A stretch of DNA of 51,807 nucleotides from Bryobacteraceae bacterium. Its GTDB lineage: Bacteria > Acidobacteriota > Terriglobia > Bryobacterales > Bryobacteraceae. Under the pieces are notes generated by a model. The model worked only from the letters and a program-made list of their open reading frames with translations, ran no database searches and was not told the origin of the DNA. A program made the position numbers and the translations under genes. This document shows positions 8,462-18,240 of this stretch, piece after piece. The number at the start of each line of letters is the position of its first letter. The first letter of the stretch is position 1. The stretch is taken from the NCBI GenBank assembly GCA_014860455.1, contig JACZJQ010000101.1:1-51807 (forward strand), given 5' to 3'.

Positions 8462-9805
8462 TTAGTAACCGGTGGACGCTTCGCCCTTGGTTCCGGGGCC
8501 GTGATCCAGTTCGCGCCAGATCATGAACAGCCCGAGCATGAACAACATCGAGTACATGCCCATGAAACCCAGCAATGTGAAAGTGGCGCTGCCGGACGAC
8601 ACATGCGGACTCGTGCCAGCCGCCGTCCGCAGCAGTCCGTAGATCAGCCACGGCTGCCGGCCGAGTTCGGTCGTCATCCAGCCGGCCGTGTTGGCGACGT
8701 AGGGCAGCGGCAGAAACATCATCAGGGCCCAGAGCAGTGGCTTTGCCTCGAACAGTTTGCCCCGCCACAGCCACACCGCCGACGATGCCATCACGGCAAT
8801 GAACAGCGTCCCCAGGCCAACCATGATGTGGAATGCGAAATACAGCAGCGGGATCTGGTCCGGCCAGGTGTCCTCGGGGAATTCATTCAGGCCCCTGATT
8901 TCCGCCGTCCATCTGTTCTGCGCGACAAAGCTCAAAACGCCCGGAATGATGAATGGGTTGTCCAGCCGCTTTTTGTCCATATCAGGCTGCCCGAGGATAG
9001 CCAGCGGCGCGCCTTTTGACGTTTCAAACAGAGCCTCCATCGCCGCCAACGTCACCGGTTGGTGCTTCGCCACCAGTTTGGCCTGCATGTCGCCGGTGGG
9101 GAAGGCCACCAACAAGGTCGCCAGAGCCCCGGCCGGCACGCCCAGCCTCAGAAATCTCTTGCCCGCCTCGGGGTGGTGTTTTGTCAGGATGTAATACGCC
9201 CCCACGCCGCACACCACGAAACAGCCCGTGACAATGCCGCCGGTGATCGTATGCACATACTGCCAGAACGCCCATTCGTTAAACACCAGAGACCACCAAC
9301 TGTTCAGCAGAATCTCGCCCTTCGGACCCAGGTGATATCCCGTCGGATGCTGCATCCACGCATTTGTCGCTACGATCAGGTAGCCCGACATCCAGCTCCC
9401 GATCCACACCGCCGCCGTGGCGATCGTATGGCCTATCTGGCCCAGACGCTTCTCGCCAAACAACATCAGGCCCAGGAACGACGACTCGAGGAAGAACGTG
9501 TACAGCCCCTCCATGCCGAGCGTGTGGCCAATCACGCCGCCCGCCCCCTTCGAGAATCTCGACCAGTTCGTGCCGAACTGAAACTCCATTGGGATGCCCG
9601 TGACCACGCCCAGGGCAAAGTTGATGGCGAAGATCTTCGACCAGAAACGCGCGGCCTCATTCCACCGCTCGTCGCCTGTCTTGAGCGCCAGAATCTTCAT
9701 CAGGAAGATGAGAAACCCCAGGCCCAGTGTTAACTGGACGAAAATGTAGTGGAATGTGATCGTGAAGGCAAAGTGGAAACGGTGTAAGGCTAGTGCTGAT
9801 TCCAT
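8462..9805 (-). CDS. cydA: cytochrome bd ubiquinol oxidase subunit I
   Basis: This 447-residue subunit carries the haems of bd oxidase. Haem-ligand positions are visible: His19 in TFHYIF, the VHTITGG histidine near residue 185, and the methionine in LLYFAFHIMVGLG. MEFQFGTNWS, GWMTTELGRQPW and the EWAFWQYVHT region are also family marks. At 447 residues it lacks the long insertion of the E. coli Q-loop, so it belongs to the short Q-loop (CioA-like/S) type. It is the first gene of the cydAB operon. The 59-base gap to the MFS gene must hold the promoter, unless it is transcribed from further upstream. Confidence 0.95.
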   Translation of the reverse strand: MESALALHRFHFAFTITFHYIFVQLTLGLGFLIFLMKILALKTGDERWNEAARFWSKIFAINFALGVVTGIPMEFQFGTNWSRFSKGAGGVIGHTLGMEGLYTFFLESSFLGLMLFGEKRLGQIGHTIATAAVWIGSWMSGYLIVATNAWMQHPTGYHLGPKGEILLNSWWSLVFNEWAFWQYVHTITGGIVTGCFVVCGVGAYYILTKHHPEAGKRFLRLGVPAGALATLLVAFPTGDMQAKLVAKHQPVTLAAMEALFETSKGAPLAILGQPDMDKKRLDNPFIIPGVLSFVAQNRWTAEIRGLNEFPEDTWPDQIPLLYFAFHIMVGLGTLFIAVMASSAVWLWRGKLFEAKPLLWALMMFLPLPYVANTAGWMTTELGRQPWLIYGLLRTAAGTSPHVSSGSATFTLLGFMGMYSMLFMLGLFMIWRELDHGPGTKGEASTGY

Positions 9806-9864
9806 GGCATTGTATGGGCCAGCTTAACAGATCCTCATCCGAATCTCTATTACTCTGGCCGAGT

Positions 9865-11160
9865 TTAGTGGATGCGCCCCTCAGGCTCGGCGTGACGGCC
9901 TCGAATCAGAAAAAGTACGATCGCCGTGGCTGCCAGCGGGATGATGCTCGCCGCGATCAGCACCGGCTCGAACGAGTACTTGTCCGCCATCCAACCGATC
10001 AGCAGCGTCGACAGGATCGTCCCCAGTCCCGCCCCGGTGCCGCTCAATCCGCTCACCGTGGCCACGCTGCGGCTCGGAAAGATGTCGCCCGGTAGCGACA
10101 GCGCCATCGTCGACCATGCCGCGTAACAGAACGTCGAAATGGCAAACAACCCGGCGATCGGCAGCAAAGAGTTGGCGTAAATGGCCGGGATCAGCGCTGT
10201 CATGCCGATGCCGCAGACCGTGATGACCGCCTTGCGCGCCTTCACCACATCCCAGCCACGCTTGATCAGCCAGCTCGAAAACCCTCCGCCGAAGAAGTTG
10301 CCGAAGTCGGCCGCCAGAAATGGGATCCAGAACCCGGCCAGCGTGTCTTCGATCTTGAACCCCTTGGCGACTAGGAAAATCGCAAACCAGTCGGTGATGA
10401 AGAACCACACCGGGTCGGTCAGCGAACGGCCCAGGATGATCCCCCACGTATCGCGCCGCCCGATCAGTTCCCGCCAGCTTGCCGGCGTGGTCACCGTTTC
10501 GGCATGCCCTTCCGCCCGCTTGGATTCGACGATCATCGCCCGTTCGGCGTCGCTGATGTTGGGATGCGACTCCGGCGGGTGGTAGAACATCTTCCACGCC
10601 ACCAGCCACACCAGGCCCAGCAGCCCGGTGATCACAAACGCCGGCCGCCAGCTGCCCGCATAGGCGTAGATCGCAATCACCAGCACCGGCGCAATCGCCC
10701 CGCCGATCGCCGACCCGCTGTCGTACAGCGCCACCGCCCAGCCCCGTTCGTGCTTCGGAAACCACTCGGCCACCGTCTTGGCCGCGCCCGGCCAGTTGGC
10801 CGCCTCGCCCAGCCCCAACAGGAACCGGAACCCCATGAAGCTTCTCAATCCCGTTGCCAGCGACGTGGCCATGGCGGCGATCGAATACCAGCTCACCGTC
10901 AGCAGTAGCCCGCGCTGCGTACCCATGTGGTCCAGCACCCGCCCCATCACCGATTGGCCCACCGCATACGCCACCCGGAACGCGATCACCAGCAGCGCAA
11001 AGTCCTGGTTGGTCCAGTTGAACTCGTCCTTCAGGTGCGGAGCCAGCACCGACAGCGTCTGGCGGTCGATGTAATTGATCACCGTGGAGGCGAACAGCAG
11101 TCCGCCGATCCACCAGCGCAGATTCTTTATAACCCGCCGGCCGCCCTCCACCGTGCTCAC
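9865..11160 (-). CDS. MFS transporter, ACS family (hexuronate/acid-sugar type)
   Basis: This 431-residue, 12-helix permease has the anion:cation symporter signature: [16 protein letters not shown] in helix 1, [13 protein letters not shown] in the loop 2-3 position and [18 protein letters not shown]. The relatives closest by these motifs are ExuT-like importers of uronates and other acid sugars. The GTG start at 11160 overlaps the stop of the preceding amidohydrolase gene by 4 bases (GTGA), so the two are translationally coupled. With a CE15-type glucuronoyl esterase gene divergent to the pair, import of uronic acids from plant polymers is a reasonable inference. The exact substrate cannot be read from sequence. 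Confidence 0.88.
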   Translation of the reverse strand: MSTVEGGRRVIKNLRWWIGGLLFASTVINYIDRQTLSVLAPHLKDEFNWTNQDFALLVIAFRVAYAVGQSVMGRVLDHMGTQRGLLLTVSWYSIAAMATSLATGLRSFMGFRFLLGLGEAANWPGAAKTVAEWFPKHERGWAVALYDSGSAIGGAIAPVLVIAIYAYAGSWRPAFVITGLLGLVWLVAWKMFYHPPESHPNISDAERAMIVESKRAEGHAETVTTPASWRELIGRRDTWGIILGRSLTDPVWFFITDWFAIFLVAKGFKIEDTLAGFWIPFLAADFGNFFGGGFSSWLIKRGWDVVKARKAVITVCGIGMTALIPAIYANSLLPIAGLFAISTFCYAAWSTMALSLPGDIFPSRSVATVSGLSGTGAGLGTILSTLLIGWMADKYSFEPVLIAASIIPLAATAIVLFLIRGRHAEPEGRIH

Positions 11161-12311
11161 TTGAAGTTCAGCACCTTCAAAGCGGTATCACGATACAGCG
11201 CCTTCAGCGTCGGCTTGCTCAGCTCAAGGCCGTAGTAGGGCCACCAGATGCGGCCTTTCATCCATTCGTCGCCGGTCTCAAGCAGCCGCCACCAGTCCAG
11301 ATACATCTGCTTGTCGCGGCCCATGTCGGTGCCGAACATGATGCGGTCCTTGTACTTGTCCATGAACGCCCGCATCGTCCGCGGCTGACGGCCCATTTCG
11401 TAGTCGCGCGCCGAGATATCGAGATACATGTTCGGGAACCGGTCCAGCATCTTCGCCAGCGCCGCGGTGTCGTGGCCCTGGTTGGAGAAGTGGCAGAAGA
11501 TGAACTTCGTCTTCGGGTGCTTGGCCAGCAACCGTTCACGGACCGTCAGCAGTTCCGCATGATCGGGCACGTCCTTGCCATACAGCGCGAAGGTCTGGAA
11601 ATCGGGGGTGCGCTCCTGGGTGGCGTCCTGCGGCTTCCAGGCCGACGGGTGGTCGGCGATATGGATGTTGATCGGCATGTTCAGCTCGCCGCAGCGCTTC
11701 CAGAACGCATCCAGCCGCGGATCGTCAAAGCGGATGCGCTTGTCGCGCGGCATGGCGTCTTTCTCGCCCAACTCCACGCCCCAGCCCTTGTCGGTCACCT
11801 CGCCTACGCCCCTCGCCCCCAGCTTGTACACCCGCTCAAGCTCGGCCACCGTCTTGGCCGTGAAATCCGGCGCATCGGCGTTCGAGGTGTCGAACGAATA
11901 CCAGAGCTGGAAGCGTTTCGGATACCCCTTATACAGTTCCACCTGCTCGTCGAACTTCGCTCCGCTGGCGTTGGTGAACACCACCGAAAACTCCACCCCC
12001 ACCTCGTCCATCGTCTTCACCCACGCATCCACGTCGGCCTTGGTCTTGATCCTGTTCATCGACGAATGCGAGTGCGCGTCGATCACCGGAAACGCCGGCT
12101 TCGTGATATTCGTCGCCGGCACCGCCAGCGACGATGACGGCCGGTAATCCTTCACCAGGATGTTGTCCATCGGGCCCGCCTTCACCGGCACGCCGTACTT
12201 GGTCACCGTGGCCGCCTCTTTCTTCGCCTGCGCCGGCCCCGGCGTATCCACGTGACCACAGCCAGCCGAAAGCGCGACAACCGCGGGCAGCATCCAGATC
12301 GCTTTTGTCAT
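11157..12311 (-). CDS. amidohydrolase-family lipoprotein (amidohydrolase 2 type)
   Basis: This 384-residue protein starts at 12311, where [19 protein letters not shown] gives a lipoprotein signal with the cysteine at 18. A perfect AGGAGG lies 11 bases upstream. The body is a TIM-barrel metal hydrolase or decarboxylase: VIDAHSHSS replaces the usual metal-binding HxH, with [18 protein letters not shown] and MFGTDMGRD supplying later histidine and aspartate ligands. Being a predicted lipoprotein is unusual for this mostly cytoplasmic superfamily but does occur in this group of bacteria. It shares an operon with the ACS transporter (4-base overlap) and lies divergent to the CE15-like esterase. 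It may process a sugar-acid or aromatic product of plant material; substrate unknown. Confidence 0.8.
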   Translation of the reverse strand: MTKAIWMLPAVVALSAGCGHVDTPGPAQAKKEAATVTKYGVPVKAGPMDNILVKDYRPSSSLAVPATNITKPAFPVIDAHSHSSMNRIKTKADVDAWVKTMDEVGVEFSVVFTNASGAKFDEQVELYKGYPKRFQLWYSFDTSNADAPDFTAKTVAELERVYKLGARGVGEVTDKGWGVELGEKDAMPRDKRIRFDDPRLDAFWKRCGELNMPINIHIADHPSAWKPQDATQERTPDFQTFALYGKDVPDHAELLTVRERLLAKHPKTKFIFCHFSNQGHDTAALAKMLDRFPNMYLDISARDYEMGRQPRTMRAFMDKYKDRIMFGTDMGRDKQMYLDWWRLLETGDEWMKGRIWWPYYGLELSKPTLKALYRDTALKVLNFK

Positions 12312-12322
12312 CCTGGGTAAGA

Positions 12323-12328
12323 CCTCCT
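12323..12328 (-). promoter_or_regulatory. AGGAGG ribosome-binding site fixing the amidohydrolase start
   Basis: The reverse complement of CCTCCT gives a full AGGAGG, 11 bases before the ATG at 12311. It supports that start over the upstream in-frame ATG at 12404. Confidence 0.8.
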
Positions 12329-12409
12329 GAACAGCATACGCCTTCGCACGCCCCGAGGCACCTGAATCACCGCCGGGCTCGTGTATGATGGCGGCGGAGT
12401 CCACGAACC

Positions 12410-13813
12410 ATGAATCGCATGCCGCTCCTGCTGTGGTCTTTGTGCGCCGTTATCGCCCCGGCCGCCCTGCCGGCTCAGGCGCCTGGGCAGAAAGAGATCC
12501 CCGTCCCGCCCATCCGGACCTCGCTGCCCGCGCTGCCCGCCGTCTCCGCGCTGCCGGTGCGCGCCGAAATGCCCGATGTGATGGTGATGAACGACGGCAC
12601 CCGCGTCACCACTGAAAAGCAGTGGCGCAAGCGCCGCGAAGAGATCCGGCGGATTCTCGAATACTACGTCGTCGGGCGCATGCCGCCCGCGCCGCGCAAC
12701 GTCAAGGGGTTTGTCGAGAAGAACGAAAGCGTGCTCGACGGCAAGGCCGTTTACCGACTGGTCCGTATCACTTTCGGCCCCAACTCGTCGCTCACACTCC
12801 ATGTCGGTCTGCTCGTGCCCGCAGGCAAGGGGCCGCACCCGGCCGTCGTGATGATGGGCTCGACGCCGCCCGGCGCGCCCGAACTCAAGCGTCTGCCGCC
12901 CGGACCGAATCAGGGCCGCGGGCAAAACGTGTTGACCGTAATCGGTCCGGGCCCGGATTCCAAGTCCGCACCCGTGCCGGCGATGTTCCGTGGCCCGGCA
13001 ACTGCCGAAGCTTTCGCGCAACGTCATGCGGCGGTCGTCGAACGGGGCTATGCTGTGGCGATGTTCAATCCGAACGACTGCGCCGAGGACACCACGCTAC
13101 GGAATATGGACGGCAGTTGGGCGTTCCGTAACACGCGGTTCTATCCGGCATATCCGGGCTATGACTGGGGGATTCTGGGCGGATGGGCGTGGGGGGCGTC
13201 GAGGGTGGCGGACTACCTTCAGACCGACAAGTCGATCGACAAAAAGAAGCTGATTGTGACCGGCGCTTCGCGCAACGGCAAGGCTTCAATGATCGCGGCG
13301 GCGTTTGATTCGCGCTTCATGGGCGCGCCAGTGGTGACCGGCGGCGGCGGCATGGGCGCGTACCGGTTCGCAGGTCCGCGGGGCAGCGAGACGCTGGACG
13401 TGATGCTCATGAAGTATCCGAACTGGTTTTCACCGCATCTGTTGCAGTTCCGCGGCCGGAAGGAGCGTTTGCCATTTGACCAGCACTGGTTTGTGGCGCT
13501 CTGCACGCCGCAGCCGTTCATCACGCTGGAGGGGATCACGGATACGATTTCGCTGCCCGAAGCCGTGAAGCAGACCCTCGCCGGGGCGCAGCCAGCCTAT
13601 GATCTGCTTGGCGCGAAAGACCGTTTGGGGGTGAACTTCGCAGCGCACGGCCACGCGTTCACGGCCGAGGACTGGACAGCGATGCTCGATTTCGCCGACT
13701 GGCATTGGCGCGGCAAGCGGCCGGCCAAGCGGTTTGATGCTTATCCGACGGAAACCGAACTCGATGCCGCGCTGGCAAAGGCCAAGGCGGCGGCAGCGGC
13801 GAAGAAGAAGTGA
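12410..13813 (+). CDS. secreted CE15-type glucuronoyl methylesterase-like protein
   Basis: This 467-residue exported alpha/beta-hydrolase has a signal peptide ending near ALPAQA (residue 24). It resembles carbohydrate esterase family 15, which cuts the ester between lignin and glucuronic acid on xylan. The nucleophile elbow is VTGASRNGK with Ser287; the family usually has GCSRxGK. The following region has the characteristic YPNWFSPHLLQF and LPFDQHWFVALCTPQPF. The catalytic histidine is in AAHGHAFTAEDW near the C-terminus. The tail ends in an alanine/lysine-rich stretch. It is divergent from the amidohydrolase-transporter pair with about 100 bases between starts. Confidence is good for CE15-like; the physiological ester is inferred. 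Confidence 0.85.
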   Translation: MNRMPLLLWSLCAVIAPAALPAQAPGQKEIPVPPIRTSLPALPAVSALPVRAEMPDVMVMNDGTRVTTEKQWRKRREEIRRILEYYVVGRMPPAPRNVKGFVEKNESVLDGKAVYRLVRITFGPNSSLTLHVGLLVPAGKGPHPAVVMMGSTPPGAPELKRLPPGPNQGRGQNVLTVIGPGPDSKSAPVPAMFRGPATAEAFAQRHAAVVERGYAVAMFNPNDCAEDTTLRNMDGSWAFRNTRFYPAYPGYDWGILGGWAWGASRVADYLQTDKSIDKKKLIVTGASRNGKASMIAAAFDSRFMGAPVVTGGGGMGAYRFAGPRGSETLDVMLMKYPNWFSPHLLQFRGRKERLPFDQHWFVALCTPQPFITLEGITDTISLPEAVKQTLAGAQPAYDLLGAKDRLGVNFAAHGHAFTAEDWTAMLDFADWHWRGKRPAKRFDAYPTETELDAALAKAKAAAAAKKK

Positions 13814-13826
13814 ATCCGCTTCGCGG

Positions 13827-15080
13827 CTACTCGTATCTGAGCGCGTCGACGGGGTCGAGCCGCGCGGCCTTGGTGGCCGGCCAGAGACCGAAGAAGACGC
13901 CCACGCCGACCGACACAATGACGCCGAGCGCCGCCGCCCACAGTGGGACCGACGTTGGCAGCGACGGGAACACGGCCTTCGCTATGAGCGAGATCACATA
14001 GCCGAAAGCCATGCCGAGCAGTCCGCCGGCGAAGGTGAGAACGACGGCTTCGGTGAGGAATTGGATGACGATATCGGCCCTCCGCGCTCCGATGGCCTTG
14101 CGGATGCCGATCTCCTTGGTTCGTTCTGTCACCGAGACCAGCATGATGTTCATCACGCCGATGCCGCCCACCAGAAGGCCGATGGAACTCAGCACGATCA
14201 TCACCAGAGCGGTGACGGAGGTGACCTGGCGGAAGTCCTCGATCATCTGCTCGGCAGTGGAGAGTCCGAAGTTGTCGGGATCGGAATACTTCAACCGCCG
14301 CTCGGTTCTGAGCACGCCTCGGACCTCATCGAGCGCGACGGGCAACAAGCCGGGCTGTGCGACCACAACCAGCATGTGCTCCTTGGCGCCGGGCTGAAAC
14401 TTGCGCATGGTCCAGTAGGGCAGGATCAACCGGCTGTCTTGCGAACCCGGAAACGAGTTCGCCGGCCGTCTCATCACGCCAACCACCTGAAACGAGTGGC
14501 CGTCCACATCGATTTCCTTGCCGATGACATCACCGCTGGCGAAGAGCGTCTTGTATAGGTCCTCGCCGATCACCGCCACGGGCGACCGGTGGACGTTTTC
14601 AAACTCCGTGAAAAACCGCCCCAACATCATGTCGGCCTGGCCGCCCTCGGCGTAGGACGGATCGGTGCCGCCAAAGTCGAGTTGCAGTGATTCGTTGCCC
14701 TTGTAGCGTGCGCGATGGAAACCCTGCGACGGGAAGAGGTAGGGGCTGACGACGGCCACCGAGGGGCAGCGTTCGCGAATGGCCACGGCGTTTTCATAGG
14801 TGAGCGGCTTGCGGCGGCGCTCCTCGGCCGGGCGCCGGCCGAAGCTGATGCCGGCCTGCCATTTGAAGACGATGATGGAATCGGCGCCGAAGCCCTGGAT
14901 GGCGCTGGTCACAGCCCCGTCGAAGCCCGTCAGAATCGATCCCACGCCGATGATGGTGCCGGTGCCGATGATAACGCCGAGCACAGTCAGGAAGCTCCGC
15001 ATTTTGTGGCCGCGGATGGCATCCATGGCCAGCCCGATGCCGGCGGCGATCAGCAGCCAGTTCTTCTTGCTCCTGCTCAT
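13827..15080 (-). CDS. ABC transporter permease, MacB/FtsX type
   Basis: This 417-residue permease has the MacB layout. One N-terminal helix (near 30-50, SFLTVLGVIIGTGTIIGVGS) is followed by a periplasmic MacB_PCD domain (about 60-270). Three C-terminal helices form the FtsX region, with IGVMNIMLVSVTERTKEIGIRKAIGAR and DPVDALRYE at the end. Its ATG overlaps the stop of the second permease at 15077 by 4 bases, so the two are made together, probably as a heterodimer. No ATP-binding subunit lies next to them. Such pumps act in export of peptides, lipids or lipoproteins by mechanical coupling; the cargo is unknown. Confidence 0.9.
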   Translation of the reverse strand: MSRSKKNWLLIAAGIGLAMDAIRGHKMRSFLTVLGVIIGTGTIIGVGSILTGFDGAVTSAIQGFGADSIIVFKWQAGISFGRRPAEERRRKPLTYENAVAIRERCPSVAVVSPYLFPSQGFHRARYKGNESLQLDFGGTDPSYAEGGQADMMLGRFFTEFENVHRSPVAVIGEDLYKTLFASGDVIGKEIDVDGHSFQVVGVMRRPANSFPGSQDSRLILPYWTMRKFQPGAKEHMLVVVAQPGLLPVALDEVRGVLRTERRLKYSDPDNFGLSTAEQMIEDFRQVTSVTALVMIVLSSIGLLVGGIGVMNIMLVSVTERTKEIGIRKAIGARRADIVIQFLTEAVVLTFAGGLLGMAFGYVISLIAKAVFPSLPTSVPLWAAALGVIVSVGVGVFFGLWPATKAARLDPVDALRYE

Positions 15081-16318
15081 CGTTCAGCCCTCAGCGCTTC
15101 GATTGGATCCAGCTTTGACGCCTGGTGCGCCGGGTAGATCCCGAAGAAAAGTCCCACCACGGCCGAGATGCCGACGCCGAGGAAGATGGCAATGGGCGGC
15201 AACTCCATGGGAACGGGCGTCGCACTCCTTACAATGAGCGCCACCACCCACGCAATGGCCACACCTGCGAGTCCCCCGAAACTCGATAGCACCGCCGATT
15301 CGATGAGAAACTGCTGCAGGATGTCGAGCCGTCGTGCGCCGAGCGATTTGCGGACGCCGATTTCCACCGTCCGTTCGGTGACCACGGCCAGCATGATGTT
15401 CATAATCACCACGCCGCCGACGACCATGAAGACGCTGACCACGGCGACGGCGGTCGCCGCAATGGCGCTGGTGAGCCGTTCCCACAGGCCCATGATCGAA
15501 TCCGACGCAAACACCGTGAAGTTGTCTTCGCGGCCCGGCGGCAGATGGCGGTAGGAGCGCAGCAGTACGCGGACCTCGTCCATGGCCTGCTGGACGTGGT
15601 CCTGGTCGATGGCCTGGATGGCGAAGCTCAAGCCCGCCCGCGCCGTGTACTGCTTGAAGTAGCTGTTGATCGGGATGTGGACGAAGTTGTCCTGCGACTG
15701 TCCGAAGACGCTGCCCATGCGTTTTGCGACGCCGATGACGGTATATGGGCGGCCGGCGATGTTGATCGTCTTGCCCACCGGATCGACGGTTTCGAAGAAT
15801 CGCGTCTTCAGGTCCGCGCCGATGAAGGCCACCGTCCGCCGGTTGTAGTTTTCCGCCTCGGAAAAGTACCGCCCCGATTCAACCTGGATGTTGGACAGCA
15901 CGTTCATGTTCGTCGACCCGCCGGTCACCTGGACTTCGTCCTCGCGGACACCGCCTGCGGTGATGTCCGCGCGGGCGGAACTTCTCATGCCCATGTCGTT
16001 GACCAACCGGGCCTGGGACTTGATGAATTCAAACTCTTCCACCTTCAGCTGCGGATTTTTGCGCATCAGTTCCAGGAATTTCTTGGGGTCAAAGTCGCCG
16101 AAAAACGCCATGCGGACGACAACGAAACCGCCCGCGCCCAGGTCGGCGATCTTGTCGGCGACGTAGCGGTTCATGCCATGGATCACGCTCATCACGGCGA
16201 TCAGCGTGGTGGTGGAGAGGATAATGCCGAGCAATGTTAGAAAGCTGCGGAGTTTGGAGGCCCGCAACGAAGCCATCGCGATCCAAAACGCCTCGGCGAA
16301 AGAGGCTCTGAAGTTCAT
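15077..16318 (-). CDS. ABC transporter permease, MacB/FtsX type (second subunit)
   Basis: This 413-residue paralogue of the neighbouring permease has the same layout. The N-terminal helix is SFLTLLGIILSTTTLIAVMS, a periplasmic domain follows, then FtsX helices with VVIMNIMLAVVTERTVEIGVRKSLGAR and LDPIEALRAER. The start MNFRASF at 16318 is chosen because its ATG shares one base with the stop codon (TGATG) of the hydrolase gene upstream. A longer frame to 16783 only covers antisense of that gene. The three genes (hydrolase, this permease, second permease) overlap or touch and should be one operon. An ATPase must come from elsewhere. Confidence 0.9.
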   Translation of the reverse strand: MNFRASFAEAFWIAMASLRASKLRSFLTLLGIILSTTTLIAVMSVIHGMNRYVADKIADLGAGGFVVVRMAFFGDFDPKKFLELMRKNPQLKVEEFEFIKSQARLVNDMGMRSSARADITAGGVREDEVQVTGGSTNMNVLSNIQVESGRYFSEAENYNRRTVAFIGADLKTRFFETVDPVGKTINIAGRPYTVIGVAKRMGSVFGQSQDNFVHIPINSYFKQYTARAGLSFAIQAIDQDHVQQAMDEVRVLLRSYRHLPPGREDNFTVFASDSIMGLWERLTSAIAATAVAVVSVFMVVGGVVIMNIMLAVVTERTVEIGVRKSLGARRLDILQQFLIESAVLSSFGGLAGVAIAWVVALIVRSATPVPMELPPIAIFLGVGISAVVGLFFGIYPAHQASKLDPIEALRAER

Positions 16319-17298
16319 CAATTGACTAGACGGCGGCCTATACCCACTTGTTCCGTGATCCATTGAATAATCACGCGATCGAGCCAGAAACGGGGCTGCC
16401 GCCGGCTGATGAAGCCCAGATGGCCGCCATGGCCGACGGCACGCAGGCCAATGGCCGGATTCGAAGCCAGGCGCGGGTCTGAATAGAGCCCGAAGGGGAT
16501 CATCGGGTCGTCCTTGGCCTGGATGGCAAGCGTAGGAACGCGAATCCCGGCCACGAAATTCAGCGCCGATTGCGTCTTGTAGTAGTTCGCCGCCGTGCCG
16601 AAACCAAAATGCGGCGCGGTGAACTGGTCGTCGAAGCCATAGATGGTGCTGACGCGATCCAGTCCGTTCAACGGGAAGCGCTCCGGAGCCCCCATATGCC
16701 GCCGTAGATAGCGCCGCCGCAGCGACCGGACGAATCGCTGCTGATATAGGAAATTCTCGCGCGCGTCGATGCGGCGGACGCACTCAGCCAGGTCGATCGG
16801 CGTTGAAACGGCGATGAAGCCCGTCACCAGGCCGTCAGCCGCCGCGCCCAGTTCTCCAGCCAGTTTTAGGGTCAGGTTGCCGCCGAGCGAAAAGCCCGCC
16901 TGAAACAGCGGCGCGGGCGTCTTTTGACGGATCTGCCGCAACACGCTGAGCGCGTCGATAGTCAATCCCGAATGGTACAGCGTCGGCGTCAGGTGCTCGG
17001 TTCCGCCACAGCCGCGCATGTTCAGCCGGTGGGCGGCGAATCCGTTCTCGCACAGCGCCTGGGCCAGCGAAACCATGTATCCGCTTCCACTTGACCCTTC
17101 CAGCCCGTGCACCATCAGCACTTCGCCCTTCGCCTCGCCCGCCGGACAGTTCTCATGCACGATGACCGTCGTGCCCGGTTCGGTCTGATACCGGACCTCG
17201 CGGGTCGGAAACCGTTGTTCATCGATGGCCCGCTTCCAGAAGTTGCCGGCCAGGGTCGACAGATGGGGATTGCGAAAGAAGGGCTCGAAGTCGTTCAA
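16318..17298 (-). CDS. YheT-like alpha/beta hydrolase
   Basis: This 326-residue soluble hydrolase belongs to the YheT/ABHD1-3 group, whose members act on lipid or acyl esters. Marks are the N-terminal FRNPHLSTLAGNFW, the oxyanion region MVHGLEGSSGSGYM, LNMRGCGGTEH, the nucleophile elbow AGFSLGGNLTLK, the acidic residue in AKDDPMIPF, and the histidine in VGHGGHLGFISR. The triad looks complete. It is the first gene of a tightly coupled operon with two MacB-like permeases, which suggests a link between lipid or acyl-group turnover and export. That link is inference. Confidence 0.85.
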   Translation of the reverse strand: MNDFEPFFRNPHLSTLAGNFWKRAIDEQRFPTREVRYQTEPGTTVIVHENCPAGEAKGEVLMVHGLEGSSGSGYMVSLAQALCENGFAAHRLNMRGCGGTEHLTPTLYHSGLTIDALSVLRQIRQKTPAPLFQAGFSLGGNLTLKLAGELGAAADGLVTGFIAVSTPIDLAECVRRIDARENFLYQQRFVRSLRRRYLRRHMGAPERFPLNGLDRVSTIYGFDDQFTAPHFGFGTAANYYKTQSALNFVAGIRVPTLAIQAKDDPMIPFGLYSDPRLASNPAIGLRAVGHGGHLGFISRRQPRFWLDRVIIQWITEQVGIGRRLVN

Positions 17299-17377
17299 CT
17301 TAATAGGTTAGCCCAATGGGCACCCCTGCCAAGTTGAACGGCCCCGAGCCGCTCAGGGTGAGAAATCCTCAGGCGTC

Positions 17378-18226
17378 CTAGTCGCCTTCCACCTCTCGCT
17401 CCAGCGATCCTGGTTCGCCGGATTTGCGCGCAAGATCCTCGGTCAGGATGATCGCCTCGGCCAGGTCGCGCATCGGGCGTCGTAGCCGCCGGCTCTCGTT
17501 ACGCAACCGCAAATAGGCTTCTTCCTCGGTCAGACTGTATTTATACTGCAAGATTCCCTTCGCCCGCTCAACCAGTTTCCGGGTTTCGAGCTGGCGCTTC
17601 ATTTCGAGGGTCTCTTCATGCAGGCGGGCGTTTTCGTCCATCAGTCGGGCGCGGGCAATTGCCCCACCCATCTGCTCGCCGATGAAGGTGATCAGGCTGA
17701 TGGTCTCCACGGTGTATTCATGGGGTTCACGGTGGTGGACGTTGACCACGCCGATGATGTCGCCGCCGCTGATCAGCGGAACCGAGCAAAACGCCTCGTA
17801 CGTGTCTTCCACCAGCCCCGGCAGCCGGATAAAGCGTGGATCGGAAAACGCGTTGTTCGACAGTGCCACAACGCTCTTGTTTTCAACCACCCAGCCCGTG
17901 ATGCCCACGCCGCTTTGTATCGAAAGATGCCCAATCTCGCCGGCATGCGGTACCTGCGATGCACGCAGGACGACATCGCCGGAATCGGCGTCCACCAGAT
18001 AGACCAGGCAGGCGTCGCAATCGGTCACCTGAACGGTGAGACCGACGATTTCGCCCAACATCTCGTCCACGCTGCGGTGGGAGCTGACGATGCTGCTGAT
18101 CCGGTGCAGCAGGGATACTTGTTGTGTGTTTGGCTCCATTGTGAGTGCTGATGCCATCGCTGATTGTAGGATAGATTCAGCGTTGGGCCCGGTCCAATCG
18201 AAGTTTTCTATCGGCCCGATTGGCAT
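17378..18226 (-). CDS. GAF-ANTAR antitermination regulator
   Basis: This protein has up to 282 residues, with a GAF sensor domain (about 45-190) and a C-terminal ANTAR domain (about 205-270: LETRKLVERAKGILQYKYSLTEEEAYLRLRNES). ANTAR domains bind paired RNA hairpins in leader mRNAs and prevent termination. The GAF domain should receive the signal. The start is uncertain. The ATG at 18226 lies only 14 bases from the start of the divergent gene; ATGs at 18157 or 18136 would leave room for promoters, and TACAAT just before 18157 could be a -10 box. No two-component receiver domain or partner kinase is present. The regulated genes are not evident here. Confidence 0.88.
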   Translation of the reverse strand: MPIGPIENFDWTGPNAESILQSAMASALTMEPNTQQVSLLHRISSIVSSHRSVDEMLGEIVGLTVQVTDCDACLVYLVDADSGDVVLRASQVPHAGEIGHLSIQSGVGITGWVVENKSVVALSNNAFSDPRFIRLPGLVEDTYEAFCSVPLISGGDIIGVVNVHHREPHEYTVETISLITFIGEQMGGAIARARLMDENARLHEETLEMKRQLETRKLVERAKGILQYKYSLTEEEAYLRLRNESRRLRRPMRDLAEAIILTEDLARKSGEPGSLEREVEGD

Positions 18227-18240
18227 AGGGTAAGGCCTTC

